From positions 5,991 to 69,990 of the forward strand of contig JBDTRR010000030.1 of assembly GCA_039931615.1 (NCBI GenBank): 64,000 bases of DNA. Reading direction: 5' to 3'. Numbering within the stretch: position 1 is the stretch's first letter; each line of letters opens with the position of its first letter. The position numbers and the translations under genes were made by a program. This DNA comes from JAHFUI01 sp039931615. Lineage in GTDB: Bacteria > Acidobacteriota > Vicinamibacteria > Vicinamibacterales > CAVVIG01. Shown here piece after piece: positions 1 to 7,409 of the stretch. The notes under the pieces were generated by a model. That model was not told the origin of the DNA and ran no database searches. It was given only the letters and a program-made list of their open reading frames with translations.

Positions 1-1
1 C

Positions 2-220
2 AAGGTCGTCACGCTCTACAGCCCGCTGCGGGTCTTCCTGCCGATCAGTGCCGGCGCCTTCGCGGTCGGCGCGGCGTACGCGGCCTGGACGATCGTCACC
101 CAGGCGCACATCACCAATTCGTCGGTGCTCCTGATCCTGACCAGCCTGGTGATCCTGCTGGTCGGCCTCCTCTCGGAGCAGATCGCCTCGCTGCGATTCG
201 AGGGACGCGGCCGTGACTGA
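2..220 (+). CDS. C-terminus of a membrane GT2-type glycosyltransferase (partial)
   Basis: Only the last 72 codons are present; the gene begins left of the window. The reading frame runs from base 2 to a TGA at 218-220. The visible part holds two hydrophobic segments, about residues 13-31 and 42-60 of the fragment, followed by a short charged tail ending FEGRGRD. Two C-terminal membrane helices after an SPLRVF-type linker are typical of polyprenyl-phosphate glycosyltransferases of family GT2. The stop overlaps the GTG start of the next glycosyltransferase by 8 bp, so the two are probably translationally coupled. The catalytic domain is not visible, so the family call is inferred from the tail and the neighbour. 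Confidence 0.6.
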   Translation, partial: KVVTLYSPLRVFLPISAGAFAVGAAYAAWTIVTQAHITNSSVLLILTSLVILLVGLLSEQIASLRFEGRGRD

Positions 221-926
221 GCCGCGCGCGCTGGTCATCGTGCCGACCTACAACGAACGTGAGAATCTGCCGCGGCTCACCGACCAGCTGATGCAGCAGC
301 ACAACGTGCGGCTGCTGGTCGTCGACGATCAGTCGCCCGACGGAACCGGGGCGGTCGCCGACGCGCTGGCCCGGCGCTACGCCGGCCGGGTCGAGGTCAT
401 GCACCGGCGCGGTCCGCGCGGCCTGGGCCGCTCGTACCTGGATGGCTTCAGGAAGGCGGTCGTCGAGCCCGTCGATGTCGTCTGCCAGATGGACGCGGAT
501 TTCTCGCACGACCCGGCGCAGCTGCCGACGCTCATCGCGGCCGCGGCGGACGCCGATCTGGTGCTCGGCTCGCGCTATGTCCGCGGCGGCGGCGTCGTCA
601 ACTGGCCGCTCCGCCGCGTCCTGCTCAGCCGGTTCGCCAACGGCTACATCCGCACCATCACCCGCCTCACCGTGCGCGACTGCACCACCGGCTACCGCTG
701 CTGGCGGCTCGCGGCGCTCGGCGCCCTGCCGCTCGATCGGATCCGCTCTGAAGGCTACTCGTTCCTGATCGAAACGCTGTTCATGGCCGCGCGCAGCGGC
801 GTCCGGGTCGCCGAAGTCCCGATCACGTTCATCGAGCGCCGCCAGGGAGAATCGAAGCTGTCCCGCGGCGTCATCGCCGAGTCGGTCTGGACGCCCTGGC
901 GCCTGGTGGCGGGGCGCCGGACGTAG
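213..926 (+). CDS. Polyprenol monophosphomannose synthase-like glycosyltransferase (GT2)
   Basis: The 237-residue protein looks like a DPM1-type GT2 enzyme, which moves a sugar (usually mannose from GDP-mannose) onto a polyprenyl phosphate at the inner membrane face. It opens with VIVPTYNERENLP, then VVDDQSPDGTG (nucleotide binding) and QMDADFSHDP (the metal-binding DxD). The later VRDCTTGYRCW stretch is typical of DPM1. There is no C-terminal membrane domain, as in the soluble DPM1 class. The GTG start at 213 overlaps the upstream glycosyltransferase. The TAG stop lies in a sequence resembling one end of the dispersed hairpin repeat (ACGTAGTGTCC). Sugar and acceptor specificity are inferred from family only. 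Confidence 0.85.
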   Translation: MTEPRALVIVPTYNERENLPRLTDQLMQQHNVRLLVVDDQSPDGTGAVADALARRYAGRVEVMHRRGPRGLGRSYLDGFRKAVVEPVDVVCQMDADFSHDPAQLPTLIAAAADADLVLGSRYVRGGGVVNWPLRRVLLSRFANGYIRTITRLTVRDCTTGYRCWRLAALGALPLDRIRSEGYSFLIETLFMAARSGVRVAEVPITFIERRQGESKLSRGVIAESVWTPWRLVAGRRT

Positions 927-967
927 TGTCCCAGGCGCGGTTTTCGTGCTATTGTGCCGCTCATCCC

Positions 968-1774
968 ATGGCAGCGTCCCCCGCTCCCAAACCAGCGGGC
1001 CTGAGCGTGTTCTTCCCGGCCTACAACGACCGCGGCACCATCGCCAGCATGGTGATCCGTACCGTCAAGGCCGCCTCCGAGCTGACGCCGGATTTCGAGA
1101 TCATCATCGTCGACGACGGCAGCGCCGACGGCACGGCGGAGATCGCCGACGAGCTCGCCCGGACCTATCCGCAGGTGCGGGCGGTGCACCATCCGCAGAA
1201 CCGTGACTACGGCGCCGCCCTGCGCACCGGCTTCCAGTCGGCGACCAAGGAGCTGATCTTCTACACCGATGGCGATGCCCAGTACGACCCGGCGGAGCTG
1301 GCCGTGCTGTGGGCGAAAATGACGCCCGGCACCGATCTCGTCAACGGCTACAAGATCAGCCGCGCCGATCCGCTGCACCGCATCATCATCGGCCGCGTCT
1401 ATCACTACATCGTCAGCAGCCTGTTCGGTCTGAAGCTGCGCGATGTCGACTGCGATTTCCGGCTGATGCGCCGCAAGATCTTCGACCGCATCAACCTGGT
1501 GAAGACGAGCGGCATCATCTGCGTCGAGATGATGAAGAAGATTCAGGACGCCGGCTTCCAGATCGTCGAAGTGCCGGTACATCACTATCACCGCGCGTTC
1601 GGCAAGTCGCAGTTCTTCAACTTTCGCCGCCTGTTGAGGACCGGCCGGGATCTGCTGTTGCTCTGGTTCGCGCTGGTCGTGCGGCGCGAGCACCAGCGTC
1701 CCGATGTGACGCCGCTGACGAAGACGACGGCCGACTCGGCGAACCGGGTGTTCCCCAGCCCGCCGCGGCCCTGA
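968..1774 (+). CDS. GT2 family glycosyltransferase
   Basis: A 268-residue GT2 glycosyltransferase with FFPAYNDRGTI at the N-terminus, IIIVDDGSADGTAEI, and the DxD motif in YTDGDAQYDP. The family transfers activated sugars to lipid carriers or other acceptors; the exact substrate cannot be read here. I chose ATG 968 over the upstream in-frame GTG at 926. The longer form adds a non-conserved leader overlapping the previous stop, and a -10-like TATTGT at 950-955 sits just ahead of 968. The C-terminus has one hydrophobic patch (LLLLWFALVV) but no clear membrane domain. It follows two other glycosyltransferases on the same strand, suggesting a small glycolipid or glycoconjugate cluster. Confidence 0.8.
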   Translation: MAASPAPKPAGLSVFFPAYNDRGTIASMVIRTVKAASELTPDFEIIIVDDGSADGTAEIADELARTYPQVRAVHHPQNRDYGAALRTGFQSATKELIFYTDGDAQYDPAELAVLWAKMTPGTDLVNGYKISRADPLHRIIIGRVYHYIVSSLFGLKLRDVDCDFRLMRRKIFDRINLVKTSGIICVEMMKKIQDAGFQIVEVPVHHYHRAFGKSQFFNFRRLLRTGRDLLLLWFALVVRREHQRPDVTPLTKTTADSANRVFPSPPRP

Positions 1775-1790
1775 AACGCCTCTCTCGTGG

Positions 1791-1838
1791 GTGGATCCGG
1801 CTTCAGCCGGGGTGATCCGTAGTCCGACTGAGTCGGAC
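1791..1838. repeat. Diverged copy of the dispersed two-hairpin repeat
   Basis: Two adjacent hairpins, CCGGCT-TC-AGCCGG (1797-1810) and GTCCGACT-G-AGTCGGAC (1822-1838), have the order and spacing of the repeat best seen at 13741-13801. The second stem differs from the standard one (GTCCGCCT/AGGCGGAC) by a paired change on both arms, so pairing is kept. The outer stem is not evident here. Confidence 0.6.
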
Positions 1839-1937
1839 GCCGCGTATGAGCGAGGCGGCGGCACGCCCCTCGGACGTGGGATCCGGCGCGTCGGTGAATA
1901 TTCCTGGCAAACCGGACGGTTTCTCGAATGGCCCGGC

Positions 1938-1965
1938 TTGCTTTGCCCGTTGTCGTGCGTATACT
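1938..1965 (+). promoter_or_regulatory. Sigma-70-type promoter for the STN-like protein
   Basis: TTGCTT (1938-1943), 16 bp, then TATACT (1960-1965). The predicted transcript would start only a few bases before ATG 1978, leaving almost no 5' untranslated region. Confidence 0.45.
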
Positions 1966-1977
1966 GACTTGAGCCTT

Positions 1978-2787
1978 ATGAAGATCAGAATCGCCCTGGC
2001 GTCGGCGTTCCTCGGCGTGATCGCGACGGCTGCCACGGCTTCGGCTCAGGTGCAGCTCACCATGCACGACGGGCACGTCACGCTCAGTGCCAAGAACGCG
2101 ACCATCCAGCAGATCCTGTCGGAGTGGGAGCGGGTCGGGGAGACCAGGGTCGTCAACGGCGACCGTCTCCCGGGCGGCCTCGTCACTCTCGAATTGCCCA
2201 ACATGCCGGAGCAGCAGGCGCTCGATATCATCCTGCGATCGGTCAGTGGCGTCCTATTCGCACCGCGCCGGGAAGCGGCGGCTGGCAACGTGTCGGCCTT
2301 CGCCCAGATTGTCCTGATGCCGCCCAGCATCGCGCCGCCGCCGCCGCCCCCGTCGGCTTCGGCGTCCGTGCCGCCGCCGTTCGGGCAGCAGACGACCTAC
2401 CCGCAGCAGCTGCCGTTTCAGCAGCCGCAATATCAGCAGCAACCGCCGGTGTTCCAGCAGCCGGTCATTACCGATGATGATGATCGGCCGACGGTGGCGC
2501 AGCCGCGTCCGGTGTTCGTGTTTCCGCAGCCGCAGATCACTAATCCCCAGGCGATGCCGCCGGGCGGCGCGATGCCGCCGCAGCAGGTGCCGCAGCTGAC
2601 GTTCCCGCAGCAGGGCATCGCCACCAGTCCGCCGCCGGCGACGTTCCCGGGCGCGATTGCCACACCCGGCGGCGTGTCGGTCCCAGGCATGGTGGTCCCG
2701 GCGCCGATGCCGCAGCCCGGTCAGCCCGGCTTCGTGCCGCCGCCGCAGGTGCAGCCGCAGCCGGCTCCCCAGCGGACGAACCCGTAA
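1978..2787 (+). CDS. Secreted STN-like domain protein with proline/glutamine-rich tail
   Basis: 269 residues. Residues 1-22 form a signal peptide ending ATASA. Residues 25-85 resemble the STN/secretin N-terminal fold seen in secretins and TonB receptors (TLSAKNATIQQILSEW, then LPNMPEQQALDIILRSVSG). The remaining ~170 residues are low-complexity, rich in proline and glutamine (QQPQYQQQPP and similar), and probably disordered. There is no secretin pore or TonB barrel domain, so it may be a periplasmic adaptor or pilotin-like partner; that role is inferred. ATG 1978 was chosen over the upstream in-frame ATG 1846 because it begins the signal peptide and lies just after a promoter. Confidence 0.65.
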   Translation: MKIRIALASAFLGVIATAATASAQVQLTMHDGHVTLSAKNATIQQILSEWERVGETRVVNGDRLPGGLVTLELPNMPEQQALDIILRSVSGVLFAPRREAAAGNVSAFAQIVLMPPSIAPPPPPPSASASVPPPFGQQTTYPQQLPFQQPQYQQQPPVFQQPVITDDDDRPTVAQPRPVFVFPQPQITNPQAMPPGGAMPPQQVPQLTFPQQGIATSPPPATFPGAIATPGGVSVPGMVVPAPMPQPGQPGFVPPPQVQPQPAPQRTNP

Positions 2788-2819
2788 CCGGTCATCGAAA
2801 CTCCGGACAGCCCACAGCG

Positions 2820-3284
2820 TTGGCCCTGATCGACGACGTCCAGACGGCGATCACCGATGCGATGCGCAAGCAGGCGGCCGCGCGCCTGAGCGCGCTGCGC
2901 ATGCTCAAGGCCGCGCTGGTGAATCGCGAGGTCGAGAAGGGGCGCGCGCTCGACGACAACGAGTCGAGGCAGGTCGTCACCGCGTTGGTCAAGCAGCGCC
3001 GGGACTCGATCGACCAGTTCACCCGCGGCGGCCGTCAGGAGCTGGCGGACAAGGAAGCGGCCGAAATCACCGTGCTCGAGTCCTACCTGCCGGCGGCCGC
3101 CGATCCTGCCGCGGTCGAACGCGCGGTCGTCGCCGCGATTGCCGAGACCGGCGCTTCGTCGCCGAAAGACATCGGCCGGGTGATGAAGGCAGTCATGGCC
3201 AGGCTGGCCGGCGAGAACGTCGACGGTAAGACGGTGAACGAACTGGTCCGCGGCAAGCTGAGCGGCGGCCTGCCACCTACCTGA
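2820..3284 (+). CDS. GatB/YqeY domain-containing protein
   Basis: 154 residues, matching the usual YqeY length of about 150. Typical features are LSALRMLKAALVNREVEKGR near residue 27, LVKQRRDSIDQF, and the C-terminal region with IGRVMKAVMARLAGENVDGK. YqeY resembles the tail domain of GatB, which binds tRNA in the Glu-tRNA(Gln) amidotransferase; the free-standing protein has no settled function. The start is TTG at 2820; the next in-frame ATG (2862) would remove a conserved helix. It follows the STN-like gene by 32 bp. Confidence 0.85.
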   Translation: MALIDDVQTAITDAMRKQAAARLSALRMLKAALVNREVEKGRALDDNESRQVVTALVKQRRDSIDQFTRGGRQELADKEAAEITVLESYLPAAADPAAVERAVVAAIAETGASSPKDIGRVMKAVMARLAGENVDGKTVNELVRGKLSGGLPPT

Positions 3285-3459
3285 AGTCGGACCCTGCCCA
3301 ATCTGCCGAGGCCGCGGCACCTCCGGGCAAGAGGCGCGCCAGAACAAAAAGACTCCCGACCCCTTTTCCACGGTCTGCGCCACGCGATCGCCAGCTCGGC
3401 ATGGCCGTAACGTGCGTGACACCGTCACCCGTCCGGATGTACGATCCGACCTTCCGGCC

Positions 3460-4209
3460 ATGCCGCGCCACCCGTCACGTTATACGTCCTCGTTCTCCTT
3501 CGGACCCGGCCCGATCTCGACCGCGCTCAAGGCGCTGATCGGCGCCAACGTGGCGGTCTTCCTGGCGATGCTGGTGCTGCCCGAGCCGGCGACGGTCGAA
3601 GCGCTCGGGCTGGTGCCGCGATTCTTCCTGACGCGGTTGTGGATCTGGCAGCCCGTCACCTACATGTTCCTGCACGGCGGGCTGTCCCACATCCTGTTCA
3701 ACATGCTCGCGCTCTGGATGTTCGGAGCGGAGCTCGAGCGGATCTGGGGCACGCGCGATTTCCTGAAGTTCTATTTCGTCACCGGCGCCGGCGCCGGCCT
3801 GCTGACGGTCTTGTTTTCGCTGCTGCCGTTCGGGTTTTCGCAGCAGCTGTTCGGCGCCGCGATCATCGGCGCGTCCGGCGCGATCTACGGGTTGCTGCTC
3901 GCCTACGCGATCTACTTCCCCGACCGGCCGATCTACATGTATTTCGTCTTCCCGATTCCGGCGAAGATCTTCGTGATGATCATGGGCGCGATCGCGTTCT
4001 ACCTGTCGCTGTCCCAGGTCGGAGGGGTGGCCAACGCGACGCACCTGGGCGGCCTGCTGGTCGGCTACCTCTATCTCAAGAGCGGACGGATGCACCCGCT
4101 GGCGGAACTGAAGTATCGCTATCTGAAGTGGAAGATCAATCGCGTCCGCAAGAAGTTCGACGTCTACTCGGGCGGCCGGGCGGACGACTACGACCGACGA
4201 GTGCACTGA
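3460..4209 (+). CDS. Rhomboid family intramembrane serine protease
   Basis: 249 residues with six hydrophobic segments. The catalytic serine is in GASGAIYG (Ser139) and the catalytic histidine in ATHLGGLLVGY (His195). HGGLSHILFNM (about 72-82) is the conserved loop and helix 2 signature. Rhomboids cleave membrane-embedded substrates within the bilayer; the substrate is unknown. The C-terminal 45 residues are basic and cytoplasmic (KYRYLKWKINRVRKKF). ATG 3460 was preferred over 3412 because a -10-like TACGAT lies at 3440-3445, inside the longer form. Confidence 0.88.
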   Translation: MPRHPSRYTSSFSFGPGPISTALKALIGANVAVFLAMLVLPEPATVEALGLVPRFFLTRLWIWQPVTYMFLHGGLSHILFNMLALWMFGAELERIWGTRDFLKFYFVTGAGAGLLTVLFSLLPFGFSQQLFGAAIIGASGAIYGLLLAYAIYFPDRPIYMYFVFPIPAKIFVMIMGAIAFYLSLSQVGGVANATHLGGLLVGYLYLKSGRMHPLAELKYRYLKWKINRVRKKFDVYSGGRADDYDRRVH

Positions 4210-4215
4210 AAGAAA

Positions 4216-4285
4216 TGAGGAATTGGGAATTCGAAATTAGGAATTCGTTCACCCGCTCCTAATTCCGAATTCCTAATTCCTAATT
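4216..4285. repeat. AT-rich imperfect inverted repeat between convergent genes
   Basis: The left half repeats GGAATT/GAATTC motifs and the right half carries complementary AATTCC/CTAATTCC motifs around a short GC centre (TTCACCCGCTC). It is strikingly AT-rich for this genome and lies where the rhomboid gene and the minus-strand DoxX gene converge, so it could end transcription from both sides, although no clear U-tract is seen. Confidence 0.5.
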
Positions 4286-4726
4286 GCGGAGACTCCACCG
4301 TAACCGGATCCCCCCCACCGCCAACCCCAGCGTCGACCCCAGCACCGGCAGCCCGGACCGGTTCGCCAGGAAACCGGCCTCGGCGATGGCGCCGCTGGCG
4401 ATGTGATAGTTCAGCACCAGCACGAACGCGATCAAGGCGAAGATCGAGGTCCGGAATCCGACCAGCATGGCGGCGCCGCAGATGAACTCTGCCGTCGGCA
4501 CCAGCCGGGACAGCACGGCCACGCTGGGAATCGCGAAGCGCTGGAGATACGCCTGGCTGATCGATCCTGGCGCGGCGTTCTGCAGCCACAGATCGAACTG
4601 GCCCTTCAGGATCGAGCTGTCGATGTACCACCGGCCGCGCAGCTTGCCGTAGGCGGTGACGATGAAGAACACGCCGAGGCACAGCCGGATGATCATCAGT
4701 CCGGTGCCCTGCCGATCGATCGCCAT
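4280..4726 (-). CDS. DoxX family membrane protein
   Basis: 148 residues with four predicted membrane helices. The N-terminal IIRLCLGVFFIVTAYGKL and the middle PTAEFICGAAMLVGFRTS are typical of DoxX/DoxD relatives, small membrane proteins tied loosely to redox or oxidative-stress complexes. I chose ATG 4726 because GAGG lies five bases upstream; a GTG one codon earlier is possible. It sits 17 bp after the cupin gene on the same strand, so the two probably form an operon. Confidence 0.75.
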   Translation of the reverse strand: MAIDRQGTGLMIIRLCLGVFFIVTAYGKLRGRWYIDSSILKGQFDLWLQNAAPGSISQAYLQRFAIPSVAVLSRLVPTAEFICGAAMLVGFRTSIFALIAFVLVLNYHIASGAIAEAGFLANRSGLPVLGSTLGLAVGGIRLRWSLRN

Positions 4727-4743
4727 CACATCCTCGAAGATTG

Positions 4744-5106
4744 CTAGCGCCCGAAGTAGTCGTCGGTGTGATCCAGCCAGTCCTGGCGCACCGGGCTGAA
4801 GACGTCCAGCTCGAAGGTGTCGTCGAGCGCTTCCGCCTGGTGTTCGACCCAGGACGGGATATGCAGCACTTCCCCTTCGCGCACCGTGATCTCTTCGCCG
4901 CCGATGACGAACCGGAGCGCGCCCTGCAGGATGTAGGTCATCTGCTCGCTCTCATGGGCGTGCATCGGCACCAGACAGCCGCGCTTCAAGTAGACCTGCG
5001 CCAGCATCTCACGCGCACCGGTGACGATCTTGCGGGACACCATCTCGGTGACTTTTTCCAGGGCGATTTCATCCCACCGATGCAGCCGTACGGACGCAGC
5101 GCTCAT
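4744..5106 (-). CDS. Cupin domain protein
   Basis: 120 residues forming one cupin fold. Motif 1 is PMHAHESEQMTYILQG (two His and a Glu as metal ligands, about 47-62) and motif 2 is HIPSWVEHQAEAL (final ligand His near 88). Such single-domain cupins may be enzymes, such as dioxygenases or isomerases, or ligand sensors; specificity cannot be read. It is the first gene of a pair with DoxX. A TATAGT hexamer 8 nt upstream of the ATG suggests a leaderless mRNA. Confidence 0.8.
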   Translation of the reverse strand: MSAASVRLHRWDEIALEKVTEMVSRKIVTGAREMLAQVYLKRGCLVPMHAHESEQMTYILQGALRFVIGGEEITVREGEVLHIPSWVEHQAEALDDTFELDVFSPVRQDWLDHTDDYFGR

Positions 5107-5114
5107 GGTGCTCG

Positions 5115-5120
5115 ACTATA
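5115..5120 (-). promoter_or_regulatory. -10 element (TATAGT) of the cupin-DoxX operon
   Basis: On the minus strand TATAGT lies 8 nt before ATG 5106. Transcription would begin at or next to the start codon. No convincing -35 element is visible. Confidence 0.45.
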
Positions 5121-5186
5121 CCATCCCGCCGCGGCGGGACGCGCCGCCGGGCCGCGGTGATCGCGGCGCCGCGGCGCCGGTCAGGC

Positions 5187-5192
5187 TATAAT
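5187..5192 (+). promoter_or_regulatory. -10 element (TATAAT) of the fused E1 gene
   Basis: A perfect TATAAT lies 8 nt before ATG 5201, in a GC-only stretch, facing away from the cupin promoter. It suggests a leaderless transcript; no TTGACA-like -35 is seen. Confidence 0.55.
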
Positions 5193-5200
5193 TTGCGCGG

Positions 5201-7393
5201 ATGAAGTCGTCTGTCGTCAACGGCAGCGACGCTGTGGCACGCTTGTCGTCCGCAGAGTCGGGCCCCGCGCCCGAGGGCTACGCGCCCGAGCGACTGGGGC
5301 TCGGAAATGCTCTCGAGATCGATCGCGACACGCTGCTCGGCGCGTATCGGACGATGCTGTTGTCGCGCAAGCTCGACGACAAGGAAATCCAGCTCAAACA
5401 GCAAAGCAAGATCTACTTCCAGATCAGTGGCGCCGGCCACGAAGCGATTCAGATCGCCGCCGGGCTGACGCTGCGGCCGGCCTACGACTGGTTTTTCCCC
5501 TACTACCGCGATCGGGCATTGTGCCTGCAGCTCGGCGTCACGCCACGGGAGATGCTGCTCGCGGCGGTCGGCAGCAGCCTCGACCCGAGCTCGGGCGGCC
5601 GCCAGATGCCGTCGCATTGGGGCGACCGCGCGCTCAACATCGTCTCCGGCTCGAGCCCGACCGGCACCCAGGTCCTGCACGCGATCGGCGCCGCCGACGC
5701 CACCCTGATCTACAGCCGCACCGCGGTCATCGAGGACCGCGCGGCGCGGTTCAAGTCCGACGAAATCGTCTTCACCTCGCTCGGCGACGGCACCACCAGC
5801 GAAGGAGAATTCTGGGAGGCGATCAGCACGGCCTGCCTGCGGCAGCTGCCGGTCCTGTTCCTGATCGAGGACAACGGTTACGCGATTTCGGTGCCGGTCG
5901 AGTTCCAGACGCCGGGCGGCGATATATCCCGGCTGGTTCGATCGTTTCCCGGCCTCGCCGTCGATTCGATCGACGGCACCGACTTCCCGGCCAGCCTCCG
6001 CGCCATGCGCGCGGCGACGGCGCACGTGCGGGCCGGCCACGGTCCGGCCTTCGTCCACGCCCGGGTCACCCGGCCCTACTCGCATTCGCTGTCCGACGAC
6101 GAGCGCCTCTACAAGACGCCGGCGGAACGCGAAGCGGAAGCGCGGCGCGATCCGCTCGGCCGCTTGTCGGATCTCCTCAAGCGCCACGGCCTCGCCACTG
6201 ATCGCGAGCTCGCGATCATGCTCGAAGCGGTCGAACGCGAGATCGACGACGCCGCGCGCCAGGCGCTGCAGGCGCCACAGCCGGGGCGAGAGACCGTGCT
6301 GCTCTGGGTCTACTCGCCGGATGTCGACCCGACCGCGGCGGCGTTCGACACCCCGGCGCGGCCCGAGGGCAATCCGGAAACCATGGTCGCGGCGATCAAC
6401 CACACCTTGAAAGACGAGATGGCGCACAACCCGCGCATCGTCGTCTTCGGCGAGGACGTCGCCGACGTCAGCCGCCAGGAGGCGCTCGACGTCGTGACCG
6501 GCAAGGGCGGCGTCTTCAAACTGACGCACGGTCTGCAGCGGCTTTACGGCGACGATCGGGTCTTCAACGCGCAGCTCGCCGAAGCCAACATCGTCGGCCG
6601 CGCCATCGGCATGGCGGTCCGCGGCCTCAAGCCGATTGTCGAGATCCAGTTCTTCGACTACATCTGGCCGGCGATGATGCAGATCCGGGACGAGCTGACG
6701 ATGCTGCGCTACCGATCGAGCAACACCTTCGCCTGCCCGCTGGTGATCCGCACGGCGATCGGCGGCTATCTGCGCGGCGGCGGACCGTATCACAGCCAGT
6801 CGGGGGAGAGCATCTTTGCCCACTGTCCGGGCATCCGCATCGCCTACCCGTCGAACGCGCTCGATGCCGCCGGCCTGCTGCGGACCGCGATCCGGTGCGA
6901 CGATCCGGTGTTGTTTCTCGAGCACAAGCACCTCTACCGACAGACCTACAACAAGGCGCCGTATCCCGGTCCGGACTTCATGATCCCGTTCGGCCAGGCG
7001 AACGTGACCCACCCCGGCAGCGACGTGCTGGTGATCACCTGGGGCGCACTGGTCCAGCGCGCCCTCGTCGCCGCGCACCAGGCGGAGGCCGCCGGCATCA
7101 GCGTCGCCGTGCTCGATCTGCGGACGATCGCGCCCTGCGATTGGGCGACGATCGCGGCGCACGTCAAGCGCATCAACCGGGTCGTCGTCGCCCACGAGGA
7201 TCAGCTGACCTGCGGCTTCGGCGCCGAGATCGCCGCGCGGATCGCCGGCGACCTGTTCGAGTATCTCGATGCCCCGGTCAGACGCGTCGGCGCGCTCGAC
7301 ACGCCGGTCGCCTACAACCCGGAGCTCGAAGACGCCATCCTGCCGCAGACCGCCGACGTCCTCCAGGCGATTCAGGAAACCGCTCGGTACTGA
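5201..7393 (+). CDS. Fused 2-oxoacid dehydrogenase E1 alpha/beta subunit
   Basis: 730 residues carry the whole thiamine-diphosphate E1 heterodimer in one chain. Residues ~40-380 are the alpha half with the ThDP motif GDGTTSEGEFWEA (near 195) closing with EDNGYAIS. Residues ~395-725 are the beta half (INHTLKDEMAHNPRIVVFGEDV, then EIQFFDYIWPAMMQIRDE). E1 decarboxylates a 2-oxo acid and passes the acyl group to lipoyl-E2. The alpha half resembles branched-chain-type E1 rather than homodimeric pyruvate E1, so branched-chain 2-oxo acids are the likeliest substrate, which is an inference. E2, E3 and lipB lie near 57-60 kb, not in this operon. Confidence 0.88.
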   Translation: MKSSVVNGSDAVARLSSAESGPAPEGYAPERLGLGNALEIDRDTLLGAYRTMLLSRKLDDKEIQLKQQSKIYFQISGAGHEAIQIAAGLTLRPAYDWFFPYYRDRALCLQLGVTPREMLLAAVGSSLDPSSGGRQMPSHWGDRALNIVSGSSPTGTQVLHAIGAADATLIYSRTAVIEDRAARFKSDEIVFTSLGDGTTSEGEFWEAISTACLRQLPVLFLIEDNGYAISVPVEFQTPGGDISRLVRSFPGLAVDSIDGTDFPASLRAMRAATAHVRAGHGPAFVHARVTRPYSHSLSDDERLYKTPAEREAEARRDPLGRLSDLLKRHGLATDRELAIMLEAVEREIDDAARQALQAPQPGRETVLLWVYSPDVDPTAAAFDTPARPEGNPETMVAAINHTLKDEMAHNPRIVVFGEDVADVSRQEALDVVTGKGGVFKLTHGLQRLYGDDRVFNAQLAEANIVGRAIGMAVRGLKPIVEIQFFDYIWPAMMQIRDELTMLRYRSSNTFACPLVIRTAIGGYLRGGGPYHSQSGESIFAHCPGIRIAYPSNALDAAGLLRTAIRCDDPVLFLEHKHLYRQTYNKAPYPGPDFMIPFGQANVTHPGSDVLVITWGALVQRALVAAHQAEAAGISVAVLDLRTIAPCDWATIAAHVKRINRVVVAHEDQLTCGFGAEIAARIAGDLFEYLDAPVRRVGALDTPVAYNPELEDAILPQTADVLQAIQETARY

Positions 7394-7409
7394 CGACGCG
7401 CAGGATCTT

